Origin: Trametes villosa
Taxonomy: Eukaryota; Basidiomycota; Agaricomycetes; Polyporales; Polyporaceae
Length of the DNA: 64,000 bases
Direction: 5' to 3'
NCBI GenBank assembly: GCA_002964805.2
Contig: PUDQ02000084.1
Location: 310,001-374,000 of the forward strand
A program made the position numbers and the translations under genes. Positions 44,629 to 55,686 of the stretch are shown one piece after another. The notes beneath the pieces were generated by a model. The model had not been told where the DNA came from. It worked only from the letters and a program-made list of their open reading frames with translations, and ran no database searches. Each line of letters starts with the position of its first letter. Within the stretch, counting starts at the first letter, position 1.

Positions 44629-47064
44629 CTAATCCGCCTCGACATGCAGGCGAAGCAGAATGAGCTTCCCGCACGCGGGGCACGCGCCCGTCTTCGACAG
44701 CTCCTGGATGATGCACCTGCAGCGCGGCGCGCATGAGGCGCGCTTCCCCAACACGCCTGAGAGATATGGCACTCACGCGGTGCAGAAGACGTGCCCACAC
44801 ATGGTCGCCGTCGGCGCGACGCACGGGTCCTGCATGCAGCTCCTGCAGTGCCAGGATACCGCGCCTGTCTTGCCTGACGTGCGCGCGACTGCCTTGAGCT
44901 TGGGGGTGGCGATGGGTGCTTCGACCGTGCCCTCAGAGTCGGAGGTTGGCATCGGCTCGACTGGGTTCTATCATGAGCGAACGCGCAGTGCATAGACGAG
45001 CGCGACACTCACCCGCAGTCGTCGAAGGCTTCTGAGAGGGGCTCGGGGCAAGCGGCCTGCTGGAGGACAGCAGGGACACGCGCGACAGCGGCCTGGACGC
45101 ACTTGATCGGATCGGAGTGCGCACAGAAGCAGGCGTACGGGGCCTGCTGCTCGTCGACTGCATAGCAGATCGAACGTTAGTGGCGATCGCCAGGCGGGAG
45201 GGCGTCCGGCTGTCTTGCGGCGACATGCGCTCTGACACGCTGACGGACGAAACGGACGGCCTGCGCTGCGGGAACATCGACGGTCGCGGTACGGCCTCGC
45301 TCATGACGCTTTCCGTCATGCCGTATGTAGACTCGACGACGGCTGAGCGGGGACCGGCGGGTTCGTCCTCGGGCGTGGCGGGGACAGGGCTGCGAAGATG
45401 AGAGTGGGACGACTCGGTAGAGACAGAACGAATCGAGAGCGTCGACTCGCTGTCCGGGTGTCTCATGAGCGTTCCACGGCGCCGGACCCTAGATGAGTGC
45501 GTTAGACGCCGCCAGTACCTGTTTCGCAAAGCACGTACATGTTGTCAAACGACCGCTCGGAGATAGTTGGGGAGCGGGACGTGTACATCGGGACGCCCTG
45601 TACGCTGCTCGGTCCTGCAAAGACCCTACTCAGTATGCTGAATCGTGCAGCACATCGCGCGACGCGTACCCATGGACGAAGCAGTAGGTAGTGTAGGCTC
45701 CGACACTGCACGCTGGACATGGGAAGAGGCTTCCACCGTTTCGTACGACTGTCACAATGGGTTAGAGTAGATATGCGACAAACCGGAGAACGGCACGCAC
45801 GTCATCGTCAAGCTCGGACTTCTCGTTCACGACGGCGGCGACAGCGGGATGCACGATGCTCAGCATGGGGCGTTGTACGAGAGGGGACGACTGTGTGGAG
45901 CATGGCGGCTCGACAGTGGAAGGCAGAACCTGCCATTGTCGGTGAGGCTACCGCATACACCATGCCTCGGAGCGCACTTACAGAGACGGTGACCTGCGTA
46001 ACGGTCGTCGAAGGAGTCGGAAGCCTTGGCAGCGGGCGCGGGTGGTTCACCTCCATGTGCTGCTCGACGGCCATTAATACGCAACCATGTGCACTCTGTT
46101 ACAGTACGCACCCTACCGCACGCATCATCGTCGGCGAAGCCCACCTCGCACAGGGCGCAGTGCGGGTGCATCGGAGACGTGAGGTAATGCTGCTGCAGAT
46201 CCTCCTTCGAGCGCAGCTGGCGCTGGCAGAGGTTGCAGCGGAACTCTAGGTGCGCGGACGACAGGTGCTATGTATGGCGTTCAGTCGCGCACCCGACCAC
46301 GCAGCGGCGATACTCACCGTGTTCAGATCTGTGTCGTGTTGAAAGCCCTCATCACACACGAAGCAGACGGGGTGGTTCGGGGACTCGCGGTAGTGGGCCT
46401 GCAGACCCGCTTTCGGGACCTCCCAGCCACACGACACGCACTTCACGGTCAGCTTGGGCGGGTGTGCGAGCCTTGTGTGCTACAGCAACCCCCGTCAGCC
46501 GTCAACGCGCCGACGTCCAGATGCCCAGCTCACCATGTCGAGCTGTGCCTGGTCGAGGAAAGGAGAGTTGCACTCCGAGCACTTCGGGTGCACGGCGAAG
46601 TAGCGCAAGTGGATCGACAGGGCCTCCGCGGACGAAAACTGCATCGCACACGGGACGCAGTTGAACGTCGGCAGCGAAGGGTGCTTACTGCGCTTGTGCT
46701 CGTCGAGGCCGATCTGGTCGGGGAAAACCAGGCAGCATGGCTTGCACTCGTAGCCGGGCGGAGTGCTGGCCACAGATTTAACGACAGGGGCGGGTTTGGG
46801 AACAGGTTTGGGGGAAGCTGCGGCCTTAGGGGTCGCAACAGGCTTCGGGGTTGCGACGGGCTTCGGGGTCGCGACGGGCTTGGGGGCTGCAACGGGCTTT
46901 GCAGCGGGGGCGGGCTTCGCAGTGGGAGCGGGCGCAGGAACGGGCTGAGGGTACGGCGCGGTGGGCGCCTTCGGGGCGACGTAGGAGTGCCCCTTGTCTT
47001 TACAATGCTGGGCCAAGGCAGACTCCTTGCCAAAGGTTCTGTTGCAAGACGCGCATACAACCAT
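44629..47064 (-). CDS. Eight-finger C2H2 and RING protein, array member 3
   Basis: It starts MVVCASCNRTFGKESALAQH (ATG 47062-47064). A Pro/Ala/Lys repeat (PKPVAT units) follows the first finger. Then come CKPCCLVFPDQIGLDEH, CVPCAMQFSSAEALSIH, CSECNSPFLDQAQLDM joined by an intron to HTRLAH, CVSCGWEVPKAGLQAH, CFVCDEGFQHDTDLNT joined to HLSSAH, CNLCQRQLRSKEDLQQH and CALCEVGFADDDACG. A long Ser/Arg/Pro linker spans about 45000-45900. The RING is WHCRSCMQDPCVAPTATMCG with HVFCTA and, after an intron, CIIQELSKTGACPACGK, LILLRLHVEAD; TAG at 44629-44631. Introns fall inside fingers at matching positions. Its finger block is twice that of members 1 and 2, while the RING is kept. E3 ligase activity is inferred. 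Confidence 0.72.
46831..46902. repeat. 18-bp tandem repeat, four units
   Basis: Units such as GGTCGCGACGGGCTTCGG encode the Pro-Lys-Pro-Val-Ala-Thr repeats of array member 3. Units differ by one to four bases. Confidence 0.75.
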
Positions 47065-47497
47065 CGTGAGCGTCGGTGAAGCAGGGTAGAGTCAGTCGGT
47101 ACGCACCTGAGAACGTACGGGAGGTAGATAATATAGCCCAGCGTCCGTGAGCCTCGTGCCAGCCGCGCGGCGAGGTTGCTGTAAAGCGGCCTACACAACT
47201 GCCAGTCCAGGCGCCGCCCGCTGCATGTCAGGTGCATGTGGCTTCTGCCCTCGAGCCCTGTACGGCAATAATCACGCTTCGATGAGTATGGGCTATCCGT
47301 TGAGGGATACGGCGAAATGCGGTGGGAAGTAGGAAGAGCTCGACCTATTCGAGCTGTCCGTTTTTTCGGCGTGTTCTGTAAAACAGTTATGATTCGCAGG
47401 TTCAGGCGTGCTGTGATCCGTCCGGGATTAGACATGTGAGAGTTCGCTTGTGCTATGCTATAGGGAGGGGGAAAGGCGAGGATAGTGGAAAATGGGC
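47065..47497. other. Promoter of array member 3 and 3' flank of the DUF4336 gene
   Basis: No gene is seen. AT-rich GATAATATAG near 47128-47137 may act as the TATA element of member 3. Confidence 0.45.
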
Positions 47498-48809
47498 CTA
47501 GTCGAGATACCATTTGTACGCTTCCTTCCATGCAGCCTTCCCGTCCTTCTCGATCACATCCTAAGTACACGATTAGTCCGGACGTTATCCATGAGATCGG
47601 CTAAAGCTCGGACACGCACCCCATGGCACGGAATAATGCGGTCGAAGTCCCATCCGGCAACCGTCTTCACGTCGCGTTTCATCGTCCTGAAAGCACGCAT
47701 ATCCAGCACGGTGAGTTCGCTTCATTCACGAATCGTCGGCGTATTGCACTTACTCCTTGTCGACGCCGAGGGACCAAGCGAACTTCTTGTGCACCCACAT
47801 ATAGGGGTTCAGGTTTCCGAAGAGGGGGGACTTCCCGGAGGAGCCGGTCATGGAGTACTATGGGACGCAGATGAAGCGTCTCGGACGGTACGTGACTATA
47901 TGCGGTGGGAACACACCTGTTCTCGAGCCGGGAGGTTGAACAGGAGGTCCGCTTCGATCAGCGTCTTCGATGCAGGGTGGAAAAACGCGACATCCTTGTT
48001 CTTGAATCCAGTGAAGTAGCTGATCACGCAGTCAGCGCGCATGTACGGGAAATGCGCGGACGGCGTACCAATGCTGGATCTATCAGTACTGTCAGTTCTC
48101 CTGGGGTGCATGGCAGAATAACTTCGGTACTCACGTCATTCTCGAACCCGTACTTGGTATCCGGAGGGTCGGCGCCCCAAGCTTTGGGTGGAACGTTAAG
48201 TATGGAAAGTCATTGAAAACCAGTACTACGACGTACCGCCATCGAACTTCAGCCCTTCCTTCTCTTTCTTCTTAATAGCTTCGTCCACTGCGATGACCTT
48301 CGCGTCTGGATACTGCTTCTTGAACTCGCCTGAGCGTTCATCGTGTGAATGCTCGTTCGCACGGAGGCGGATGAAAGACAGGACGTACCCAGGAACATAT
48401 GGTGGACGGCGTCGGCACCAATGATCCATCTAGACACAAGGAGGGTCAATGTCTGCGGCAAACCGCAGGATACTCGCTATACGCACTTCACGGGGCCGAG
48501 TTCTCCCAGCTTGGACTTGGTAGCTTCGTCAAGAGGAGTTGAGGCCAGTACCCAGACGTCGCCGTTCCCGAGCTTCACCGCGGTTGACCGGCCGCCGACA
48601 GGAAAGAGGCCGAAGCGAGCGAATGGGCTACAATGGCGTCCTTCGTCACGATATCCGCAGAGTGAAGGGGTATAAGAGTGCGTACCATGAGAATGTCCAT
48701 ACGTCCTTCGCGACCTGTGAAACAGAGGATGTCATAAATATGTTTGTTGCAGGAAACCAGGCAAGGCGACCTCGCGAATTGCACACTTTGCGCTGCTTGC
48801 TGTACTCAT
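47498..48809 (-). CDS. DUF4336 metallo-hydrolase-like protein
   Basis: It starts MSTASSAKCAIRE (ATG 48807-48809) and, after an intron, continues VAKDVWTFS, then PFARFGLFPVGGRSTAVKL, GDVWVLASTPLDEATKSKL, KWIIGADAVHHMFLG, EFKKQYPDAKVIAVDEAIKK, SAHFPYMRADCVISYFTG, FFHPASKTLIEADLLFNLPA, and ends RIIPCHGDVIEKDGKAAW with YKWYLD; TAG at 47498-47500. This order matches DUF4336 proteins, which are distant relatives of the metallo-beta-lactamase fold. The full HxHxDH zinc motif is not visible, only a partial HHMF and a late HGD, so activity is uncertain. About eight short introns. No signal peptide, so cytosolic. The physiological substrate of the family is unknown. Confidence 0.78.
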
Positions 48810-49156
48810 GGTGGTATGTCGATGTGGGGGAGGATAAGAGGGGATGGGTGTGAAGACAGGGTTTGCATGGCGTTATAAGGGTGTGATGAGGTTGGGGTCC
48901 GGGAACTTTGCGGCGGTAGCAACGCGCGTGAAAGACGTGATGACGTCGTTCCCGCGCATCGCATTATCCCAAACTCCCGCGCTCGTGTCGTTCCAAATCA
49001 GGCATGCGCTCAAGTTCGTTCCCGGGACGTCCCGTCCGGCTGCTAAGTGTCGCAGGATGGGCATACAGCCTAAAAGCACAGTAATAATAGATTGAGTAAG
49101 AAGCCTCTATGCATGGGTGGCTGCTCGTAGATCCGTCGCATTGATCTCATACTGTG
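48810..49156. other. Spacer between the DUF4336 and PAH-A genes
   Basis: No gene is seen; promoter of the DUF4336 gene and 3' flank of PAH-A. Confidence 0.5.
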
Positions 49157-49750
49157 CTACCTGGTAAATGTGACTACGATGGGGTGTCGGTGTGCTCCCG
49201 CCGGGGTTTGGAGTTCGATGTACTGCGCCCTCAGGGAGACGTCGTACAAGTATCCGTCTGGGAGAAAGTAGTTGAGCTCCTTGAGCAAGAGTGGCGCGTT
49301 TTCGCATGTGAGCATAAGGCGCAGGAGGACATCGACCAGCTCGACACTGACGTGAGCATATAAGTATCTGCACCATTTTAATGTTTCCATTCAATCTACT
49401 CACCGGCCTTCCTCGTATAGTTTGAGCGCCTTGAAAAACCCGTCGTAGACACCCGCACGGCCGGCAAACTGTAGCCTCACGAGCTGGATGAAGTCGAGTG
49501 CCTTGTTTACCGAATGTGCAGAATACACCTCGCTGAGAGCTATTATTGAAGGGGGTACAATATACGATAAGTGAAACACTCCTATCGCGGTTACGATTAA
49601 CTCACCAGCTGCAGCGGTCGCTCGTGTAAAAGCGTAGCCTTGGTCAGAAGTCGGAAGCGTGGCAGAGTGCGCCGACAGTAGTGTCTCTAGCCGAGCGTAG
49701 GTTGGTTGGGGATGATCGTATTGAATGCTGCTCTGGTATGTGCTAATCAT
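49157..49750 (-). CDS. Small stand-alone PAH-domain protein A (Sin3 PAH-like)
   Basis: The product is about 150 residues in three exons, from MISTYQSSIQYDHPQPTY (ATG 49748-49750) to TAG at 49157-49159. After the first exon an intron leads to SEVYSAHSVNKALDFIQLVR, FAGRAGVYDGFFKALKLYEE, and a second intron leads to SVELVDVLLRLMLTCENAPL with LLKELNYFLPDGY. This is the four-helix pattern of a paired amphipathic helix domain (ALDF...VYDGF..ALK, then helix 3, then NAPLLL.ELNYFLP). In Sin3 such domains hold repressors. Here there is one PAH and no HDAC-interacting region, so it cannot replace Sin3; it might compete for Sin3 partners. A short beta-like tail (QYIELQTPAG) follows. It is related to PAH-B 2.3 kb away, across CIA1. 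Confidence 0.72.
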
Positions 49751-50269
49751 CGTGATAGGTGAGGCTGTTTTAGCGGGGAGGCAGGCGTGGCAGTAATGGT
49801 GGGGATGAAGAGGGACGGTTTGCAGAATAGCTAGGATGACCCAGGTAGATATACCTATGGTTCGCTTTGAGGCTATCCAACCTTCGCAAAGAGAGCCAGT
49901 GGCCAGAGAGAATACGCTTGTTGAATGCCATATTGTGGCCGGCTAGACCGTAGTCGAGTTGACTGTAAGTCCCGCGACGCTTTGCTTGCATTGACTGGCT
50001 AAAGGCAAGCAAGGATCAAGCCACCGCAGCACAGGCCCGAGATAATAGACCCTCGCGGTATATCCAAGCATAGACCGAGAGGCTCAAGGTCATGGCAATG
50101 GGTGAGGCCCACGGTGGCGGTCACGGACGAAAGAAGTTCGACGATAGGCGCCCATGCAGATCGGAGGCGGATCAAGCTGAGATCGAGATCTGAGCAGGGA
50201 GATCTCACTGACCAAAAACCGTCATCGAGTCACCCACAGCTGCCGCACTCATCCACACGCGCGAACACC
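49751..50269. other. Divergent spacer between PAH-A and CIA1
   Basis: This 519-bp promoter region serves both directions. No gene is seen. Confidence 0.55.
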
Positions 50270-51601
50270 ATGGACCAGGACCTGCCAGCGAGAATAGAGC
50301 AAGTAGCGCAGCTGGAGGGTACGCCCAATCGCGACAATGGTACATGGCGATAACTCAAACCGAGCTGCAGGACATGAAGATCGCGCGTGGCATGTCGCGT
50401 GGAATCCGGCTCGGCCCCTGCTCGCATCGTGCTCAGCCGACAAGAACGTCAGGCTGTACAACTACAGCACCTCCTCCGAACCCGAAGGCTCGTCGCTGAA
50501 GTTCTCGCACCTCACCACGATCCCTACCGGCCATGCGAAGACCGTGCGCGCGGTGGCTTGGTCACCCTCGGGCAAAGCGCTCGCGACTGCCTCCTTTGAC
50601 TCCAACATCGGCATATGGGCGCAGGAGGCAGACGAAGACGCCGAAGAGGAATCATCGAGTCCTTCGGGGGAGTGGGAGTGTATGAGCCTGCTGGAGGGGC
50701 ATGAGACGGAGTGCAAGAGCGTTGCTTACTCAAGCTCGGGGAACCTCCTCGCGAGCTGCAGTAGGGATAAGACAGTTTGGATCTGGGAAGGTACGCAGTC
50801 ACAATCCTCGCTGCTTACCACTGGGCTGATGTGAGGTCCTCCTAGCACATCCCGACTATGACTTCGAGTGCATGGGCGTCCTCATGGAACACTCCCAGGA
50901 CGTAAAGTGCGTAGCCTGGCACCCAACAGAAGAGGTCAGGCTCCGCCCCTCCCCCCACACACCCATGCGCGAATCTCACCTGCCCCCGTCCCCCCAGCGC
51001 AGATCCTCGCCTCCGCCTCCTACGACGACACCATCAAGCTCTACATAGACGACCCGCAGGAGGACTGGTTCTGCTTCCAGACGCTCGCCGGGCACGCGTC
51101 CACCGTCTGGGCGCTCGCGTTCTCGCCCGACGGCCGCTTCCTCGCGTCCGGCTCCGACGACTGCACGATCCGCATATGGGAGCGCGTGCAGGAGCACAAG
51201 TGGGAGTGCGTGGACGTGCTCGAGGGCCACGAGCGCAGCGTGTACTCGATCAGCTGGGGGCGGGGGAAGCCGCTTGAGAGCGGCGAGGCGGGCAGCCTTG
51301 GATGGCTGGCGAGCACGGGTGGAGATGGGATCATCAATGTCTGGGAGCTCGGGGTAAGTGCGATTCCTGCATGGTGAGTCGACGGATCTCACCTGAATGA
51401 TGAACCCGGCAGGTCGCCCCAGACGCGAAGGACCCGAGCAAGAAGACGGTGACGCATAGAGTCATTGCGAAGATCAGCCAGGCGCATGACGTTCACGACG
51501 TGAACTGCGTCGTGTGGTGTCCTCGCAAAGGGTTCGAGGACCTCTTTGCCACCGCAGGCGACGACGGGCTGGTCAGGGTGTGGCGGGTTGGGTCTGCGTA
51601 G
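50270..51601 (+). CDS. CIA1: Cytosolic Fe-S assembly factor Cia1/Ciao1, WD40
   Basis: Cia1 is the targeting-complex subunit that hands Fe-S clusters to cytosolic and nuclear proteins. Exon 1 (50270-50318) encodes [16 protein letters not shown]; splicing gives [20 protein letters not shown]. Seven WD repeats can be read: [81 protein letters not shown] and [28 protein letters not shown] spans a splice junction near 50935-51002. The blade signatures and the insertion [20 protein letters not shown] between blades match fungal Cia1. It ends VWRVGSA with TAG at 51599-51601. The gene sits between two small PAH genes; no link in function is known. Confidence 0.93.
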
Positions 51602-52050
51602 CGCATCGCGTTGTAGTATAGAGGTAAAGTGAGGTTACAAAGTCTGTATTACCATTGACATCAAGTCCCTTCACGAGAGCATGCCATCTACATTTGCTTG
51701 TACCTGAACAAGGGAGTTCAAATCGTCCTCAGTCGCAGAACGGGAACGAAAGGGGCACTCTCTACGCATGAACCAAGCCCATTCGACTTGAGTGGCGGGC
51801 TCTTCAGCAAGTCCGCCAAACTAGCCACAGACACGCATGCGGTAGACAATCACGACGGTCGCTTTGGCTCGAGCCACTCTGTCGAAAGCCGCTTGTCCCG
51901 CCCCGACCAGCAACAACGACTCTGGCGTTGTCTTGCCTGCTCATTGTCTCGCTAACCGAAGGCCACCCTATATAGGCCAAGCGTTCGTCTCACACGCTGT
52001 CAGTCGTCCCATCCTGCCCCCACATTTACCGTCTCATCTGCTCAGTTAAC
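51602..52050. other. Spacer between CIA1 and PAH-B
   Basis: This holds the 3' flank of CIA1 and the PAH-B promoter, including the TATA box at 51969-51974. No gene is seen. Confidence 0.55.
51969..51974 (+). promoter_or_regulatory. TATA box of PAH-B
   Basis: TATATA about 80 bp upstream of the ATG at 52051. Confidence 0.55.
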
Positions 52051-52685
52051 ATGGCCCCCAAAAGCCCTAAAACGCCCACATCCGTCAAGAAACTCGGTCG
52101 CAAGGACCCGGATTCGACCCCCACCAGGAAACGGCCTCTCCCTGGACTGCACTTCTACCCCACCTCTCCCCGGACGCCAACAAGGAGGAATTCCTTCGAG
52201 GAGGTAGCGGTGAACTCGCTTCCGGACCCGCGGACCCCCGAGCACCTCGCCTTCCAGGAGGCGTGGCGGGGGCCCTTCCTGGAGCTCTCGCGGCTCGCGG
52301 CGCTGGAGTTCCTGCCCGCGCTCGAACTGGAGCTCGCGCGTGCGAACCGGCTGCCGGAATTCAACAGGTTCTTCAACATGCTGAGGGAGAACGCGCAGCA
52401 TGCGACGTACGTCCTTGTGTTTTGGTCGATCGCGCTGGCAAGGCTAACACAAATACTCCTTCTCGCAGGATTGGCCTGGACCGGATACTGGACGAGGCGT
52501 GTGCACTGTTCGGGCGCAACGAGCGGCTGGTGCACCAGTTCAACGACATCCTCCCGCCGGGATTCCGGATGGAGACGCACGCGAACTACATCGCGGTCTT
52601 CACGCCCGACATAGGCTGGACTGAGGACTATGCGGGCAATCGTGTCTGCCACCCAGTGATCCGATCGTCTGGATATTCTCCGTGA
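52051..52685 (+). CDS. Small stand-alone PAH-like protein B
   Basis: The two exons are 52051-52406 and 52469-52685, giving about 190 residues. The N-terminus is basic and phospho-site-like (MAPKSPKTPTSVKKLGRKD, SPRTPTRRNS). The PAH-like part reads ARANRLPEFNRFFNMLRENA, and after the intron IGLDRILDEACALFGRNERL with VHQFNDILPPGFRMETH. FNRFF..L, then ALFGRNERLVHQFN.ILPPGF, matches helices 2-4 and the closing FLPPGY of fungal Sin3 PAH domains. It ends RSSGYSP. It aligns with PAH-A over this stretch and beyond (NYIAVFTPD against QYIELQTPA), so the two are probably paralogues that moved apart in orientation. Nuclear location is likely from the basic N-terminus; function is unknown. Confidence 0.68.
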
Positions 52686-52862
52686 GATGAGGCGACCCTG
52701 CGAAGGGAAGCGGGCTTTCACTCCCACACGACCATGTTTACCGTGAGGTTCGGGACACCGGAAGAGTTTGATATGCGCTGTGATGGCTTGCGAGGAGGGC
52801 CCGTTGGAGTTGGTAGATGTTGGTACACAGTAGATTACAGCAAGTAATGGATGGCAGGAATT

Positions 52863-55324
52863 CTACTTCGATTTGCACTCGACCTTGTGTTCTGTCCAGT
52901 GCTTCTTCTGACACTGCCCGTCGCAATACCTATGATGACCTCAGTTTCACGGTTTGTGAGCCACAACACCGCAGAGACATACCTGGTCTTCCCGCACCCG
53001 CCGCACTTCCTCAGTACCGCGCTCGGGTTCCCGCACCACGAGCAGCGGTACAGCGCGACGTTGTTCATGCTGATCTTCGGGTGGCTGCACGCGTGCGGGT
53101 GCCCGTGCCCGCTCCCGTGCGCGTGCTCGTCCGAGCCGTCGTCGAGCTTGAGGTTGTCGAGCCACGCGGCGAGGTCGTCGTCCGCCTGCGTCGACGAGAG
53201 CGGCTTCTGCTTGTCGAGCTGCGTGTCGAGCTCGTCGAAGTGCGCGATGAACGCGCCCCACTCCTTCACGGCCTGCGGGTAGAGCTCGAGGATGAGGTCG
53301 CGCGCGAGCCGCATCTGCGTCTTCTTGATCGTGAAGCCGATCATGTGCATGAACTGCGTGGAAGTGTCGAGCTTCCGCCGGGCGGCCTATCGAGGCGTGT
53401 CAGCTTGCACGCGAGTTGAGAGGAGACGGAGGACGTACGGCAAGCTCCCGCAGGTCTTTGCTCAGTTCTGGTCCTTTGATGGCGATGGTCAGGATGATGT
53501 ACCAGTTGAGGATCGTCTGCATGTGTCGGTTATCCGGCGGGGCCTCCGCGGTGAACGTCTTCGCGTCTTCCCATGCAGACATAAGGAACGCAATGCCCTC
53601 AGCCTGGTCCCTCCCCTCGGCCTTCGCGTCCTGCAACGTGCTGACTCCGAGGTCGCCCGCATGCTCGACCGCGCGCCAGAGGAGGTACTGGCGCACGAAG
53701 GGCGTGATCTTTTTGCACTTCAGCCCCTTCTTCACCGCCCGCAAGCCCTGCTGGTGATCCGCGCCCATACTGATAGCATAGTACGCGTACGCCAGATCCG
53801 GGTTCCGCTCCACCGCGCGCTGCCCAAGCGAGATAGCGTCGGGGATGCGCGAGCGGATGATGAAGAACTTGAGCTCGAGCACGTCCGCCATGTCCAGATC
53901 CGCAGGGGCGCCCCTCGCGCGGAGCGCACGCGCACAATGCGGCAGCGAGTCCGTCCACATCGTGAACGGCAGCCCGATGTCGATCGTCTCGCGCCTGGGG
54001 CTGTCCGCCTGGAACATGCCCTCCGCAATCGAGAACTCGGTGCGCTGGATGAGGGCCGCGAGCGTGCGCCCGAGCGCGAGGAGGTCGCGGTCCTGCGCGC
54101 AACGCACCATCGCGCGCTGGTAGTCGGCCGTGCTCTGGAGCGTGAGCGTCGTGTCGCAGCGCTCGAGGCCGTAGTCCATCATGAGGTCCTGGAGCGGCTC
54201 GGGGAAGCCGCGCTGCACGGCGGCGACGAGCCGCTGCGGGTCGAAGTTCTGCCGGTCCGGCTCGGACTCGTTCGCGGTGAGGCGGATGAGCCCGCCGAGC
54301 GCGCTGCAGCGCGTGATGATGTTCGCGCTGCGCAGGCAGGCGACGAGCAGCGGGAGGAGCGCGGGCGTCGCCTTGCAGTCCTGCGGGCAGTGCCGCGTCG
54401 CGCTCGTGAGCAGCCCGAAGGCGTGGTCAATCATGTAGTGCGTCGCGAGCGGCTTGCGGACGTTCTCGACCGTCGTCTTCAGCACGCTGCGCACCTGGAT
54501 CTCCTTGACGAGCCCGGAGTCCGGGGGGTCTTCGACGCCGAGGACGGCGCTGGTGGCATGCGCCATCGTGACGGTCGCGAGCTCGAGCACCTTCGCGTCA
54601 TCCGGGTGAGCTTGTAAGAGCTTGACGAGCACGGGGTTCTTGCGTGCGATCTCGCGGCGCGCGACGACGCCCCCGTGGTGGGTGACGACAGTGAGCGCGT
54701 TAAGGGCCATATGACGGGTAGCATCGTATTCTATCAGTGGCATAACCTTGGAGAGCAGCCCTGCAAGTGAATGTGTTAGCCAACAATGTCACGTCCCATG
54801 ATATGCCGCTCGGGACACGCTGCGAACGCGTGGGTTCGAGCGTTGATACGACGAACGCCCCGAGGCATGGCCAGTCTTGCGACGAGTTAAGCAGGACGCG
54901 CACCTTCTTGGAAGAGCTTGTCCCTCAGGATAGAGTCGGCACACATCTTCGCCCAGATGCCCACAATGCCGCCCATGAGGCGCTCATTACCCTTCTTCTG
55001 CGCGGCTACGTAGACCGTGTCGAGCTTCTTCGAGACTTCGGGGAACTGCGCGTGCACTTTCTTCAGACCACTCCGCGTCTCGAGGTCTGGCCGTAGTGGG
55101 CGTTAGCATGGGTCGTAGGTGTTCCGTGATATGGACATACCGGGTAGAGCCAGGTAGTCGCAGAGGACGTCGACGATGAGCCGCCATGTCCCCGCGTTGT
55201 CGATGTCGGTGAAGAAGCCCTCCGGGATGGTGTAGGCGTTAGTGTGCGCAGTCGAGCTTGACGCGGTCGACGCGGCTTTGGCCTTGGGCTTCCCGGTCTT
55301 TCCCTTCGCGCGTGGCCCAGGCAT
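52863..55324 (-). CDS. MYND zinc-finger protein with helical-repeat body
   Basis: It starts MPGPRAKGKTGKPKAKAAS (ATG 55322-55324). IPEGFFTDIDNAGTWRLIVD and DYLALPGM follow. The body, largely one long exon (about 53440-54743), is helical, with stretches such as HMALNALTVVTHHGGVVARR, LATHYMIDHAFGLLTSATRH, LLPLLVACLRSANIITRCSA and LELKFFIIRSRIPDAISLGQ, suggesting armadillo/TPR-like repeats. The C-terminus is a MYND finger: CSWCGNPSAVLRKCGGCGKT, then after an intron RYCDGQCQKKHWTEHKVEC and KSK, TAG at 52863-52865. All seven Cys and the His of the fold are there. MYND fingers bind proline-rich partners. No SET domain is present. This body-plus-MYND type is common in Agaricomycetes but not functionally described to my knowledge. 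A His-rich patch (HAHGSGHGHPHACSH) precedes the finger. Confidence 0.8.
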
Positions 55325-55686
55325 TTTCAACTACGTTGGGTTTGTTACAGTCGAAGGTGTCGCAGAGCAGACAGCAATGCCGCGGATTGCGGGGAACGAT
55401 GAGGAGGTAGAAACGCGTGCCATGGCCCTCGGGAGCTTGCCGCTTGCCACTCGCGGATCGGCGATTTTGACTGTAGATCGCAGATCGGCAGCCTTCCCTC
55501 ATCCGGCAGTTTGTTATCTTATCGTTGTGGCACTCGAAAGTCCTCCCCGCTGACTCTGTCTTTCTCAGAGTCATCCCACAGCGTGTGCTGCTGCACAGTC
55601 ATATACAGTCGCCCACCTGTTGAGGCGTACCAGAAACCCCTTCCCTTTGCCCATCCAGTTTGCTCCGTAGGACGCCACACACAAAG
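55325..55686. promoter_or_regulatory. Divergent promoter of the MYND gene and HIS5
   Basis: This 362-bp spacer separates the two start codons. I found no TGACTCA site for a Gcn4/Cpc1-type amino-acid regulator, only partial matches such as TGACTCT near 55552. Confidence 0.5.

Noticed and set aside
53292..54617. 441-codon plus-strand frame over the MYND gene
   Set aside because: It is an Arg-rich antisense shadow of the minus-strand coding exon, which has clear helical-repeat and MYND sequence.
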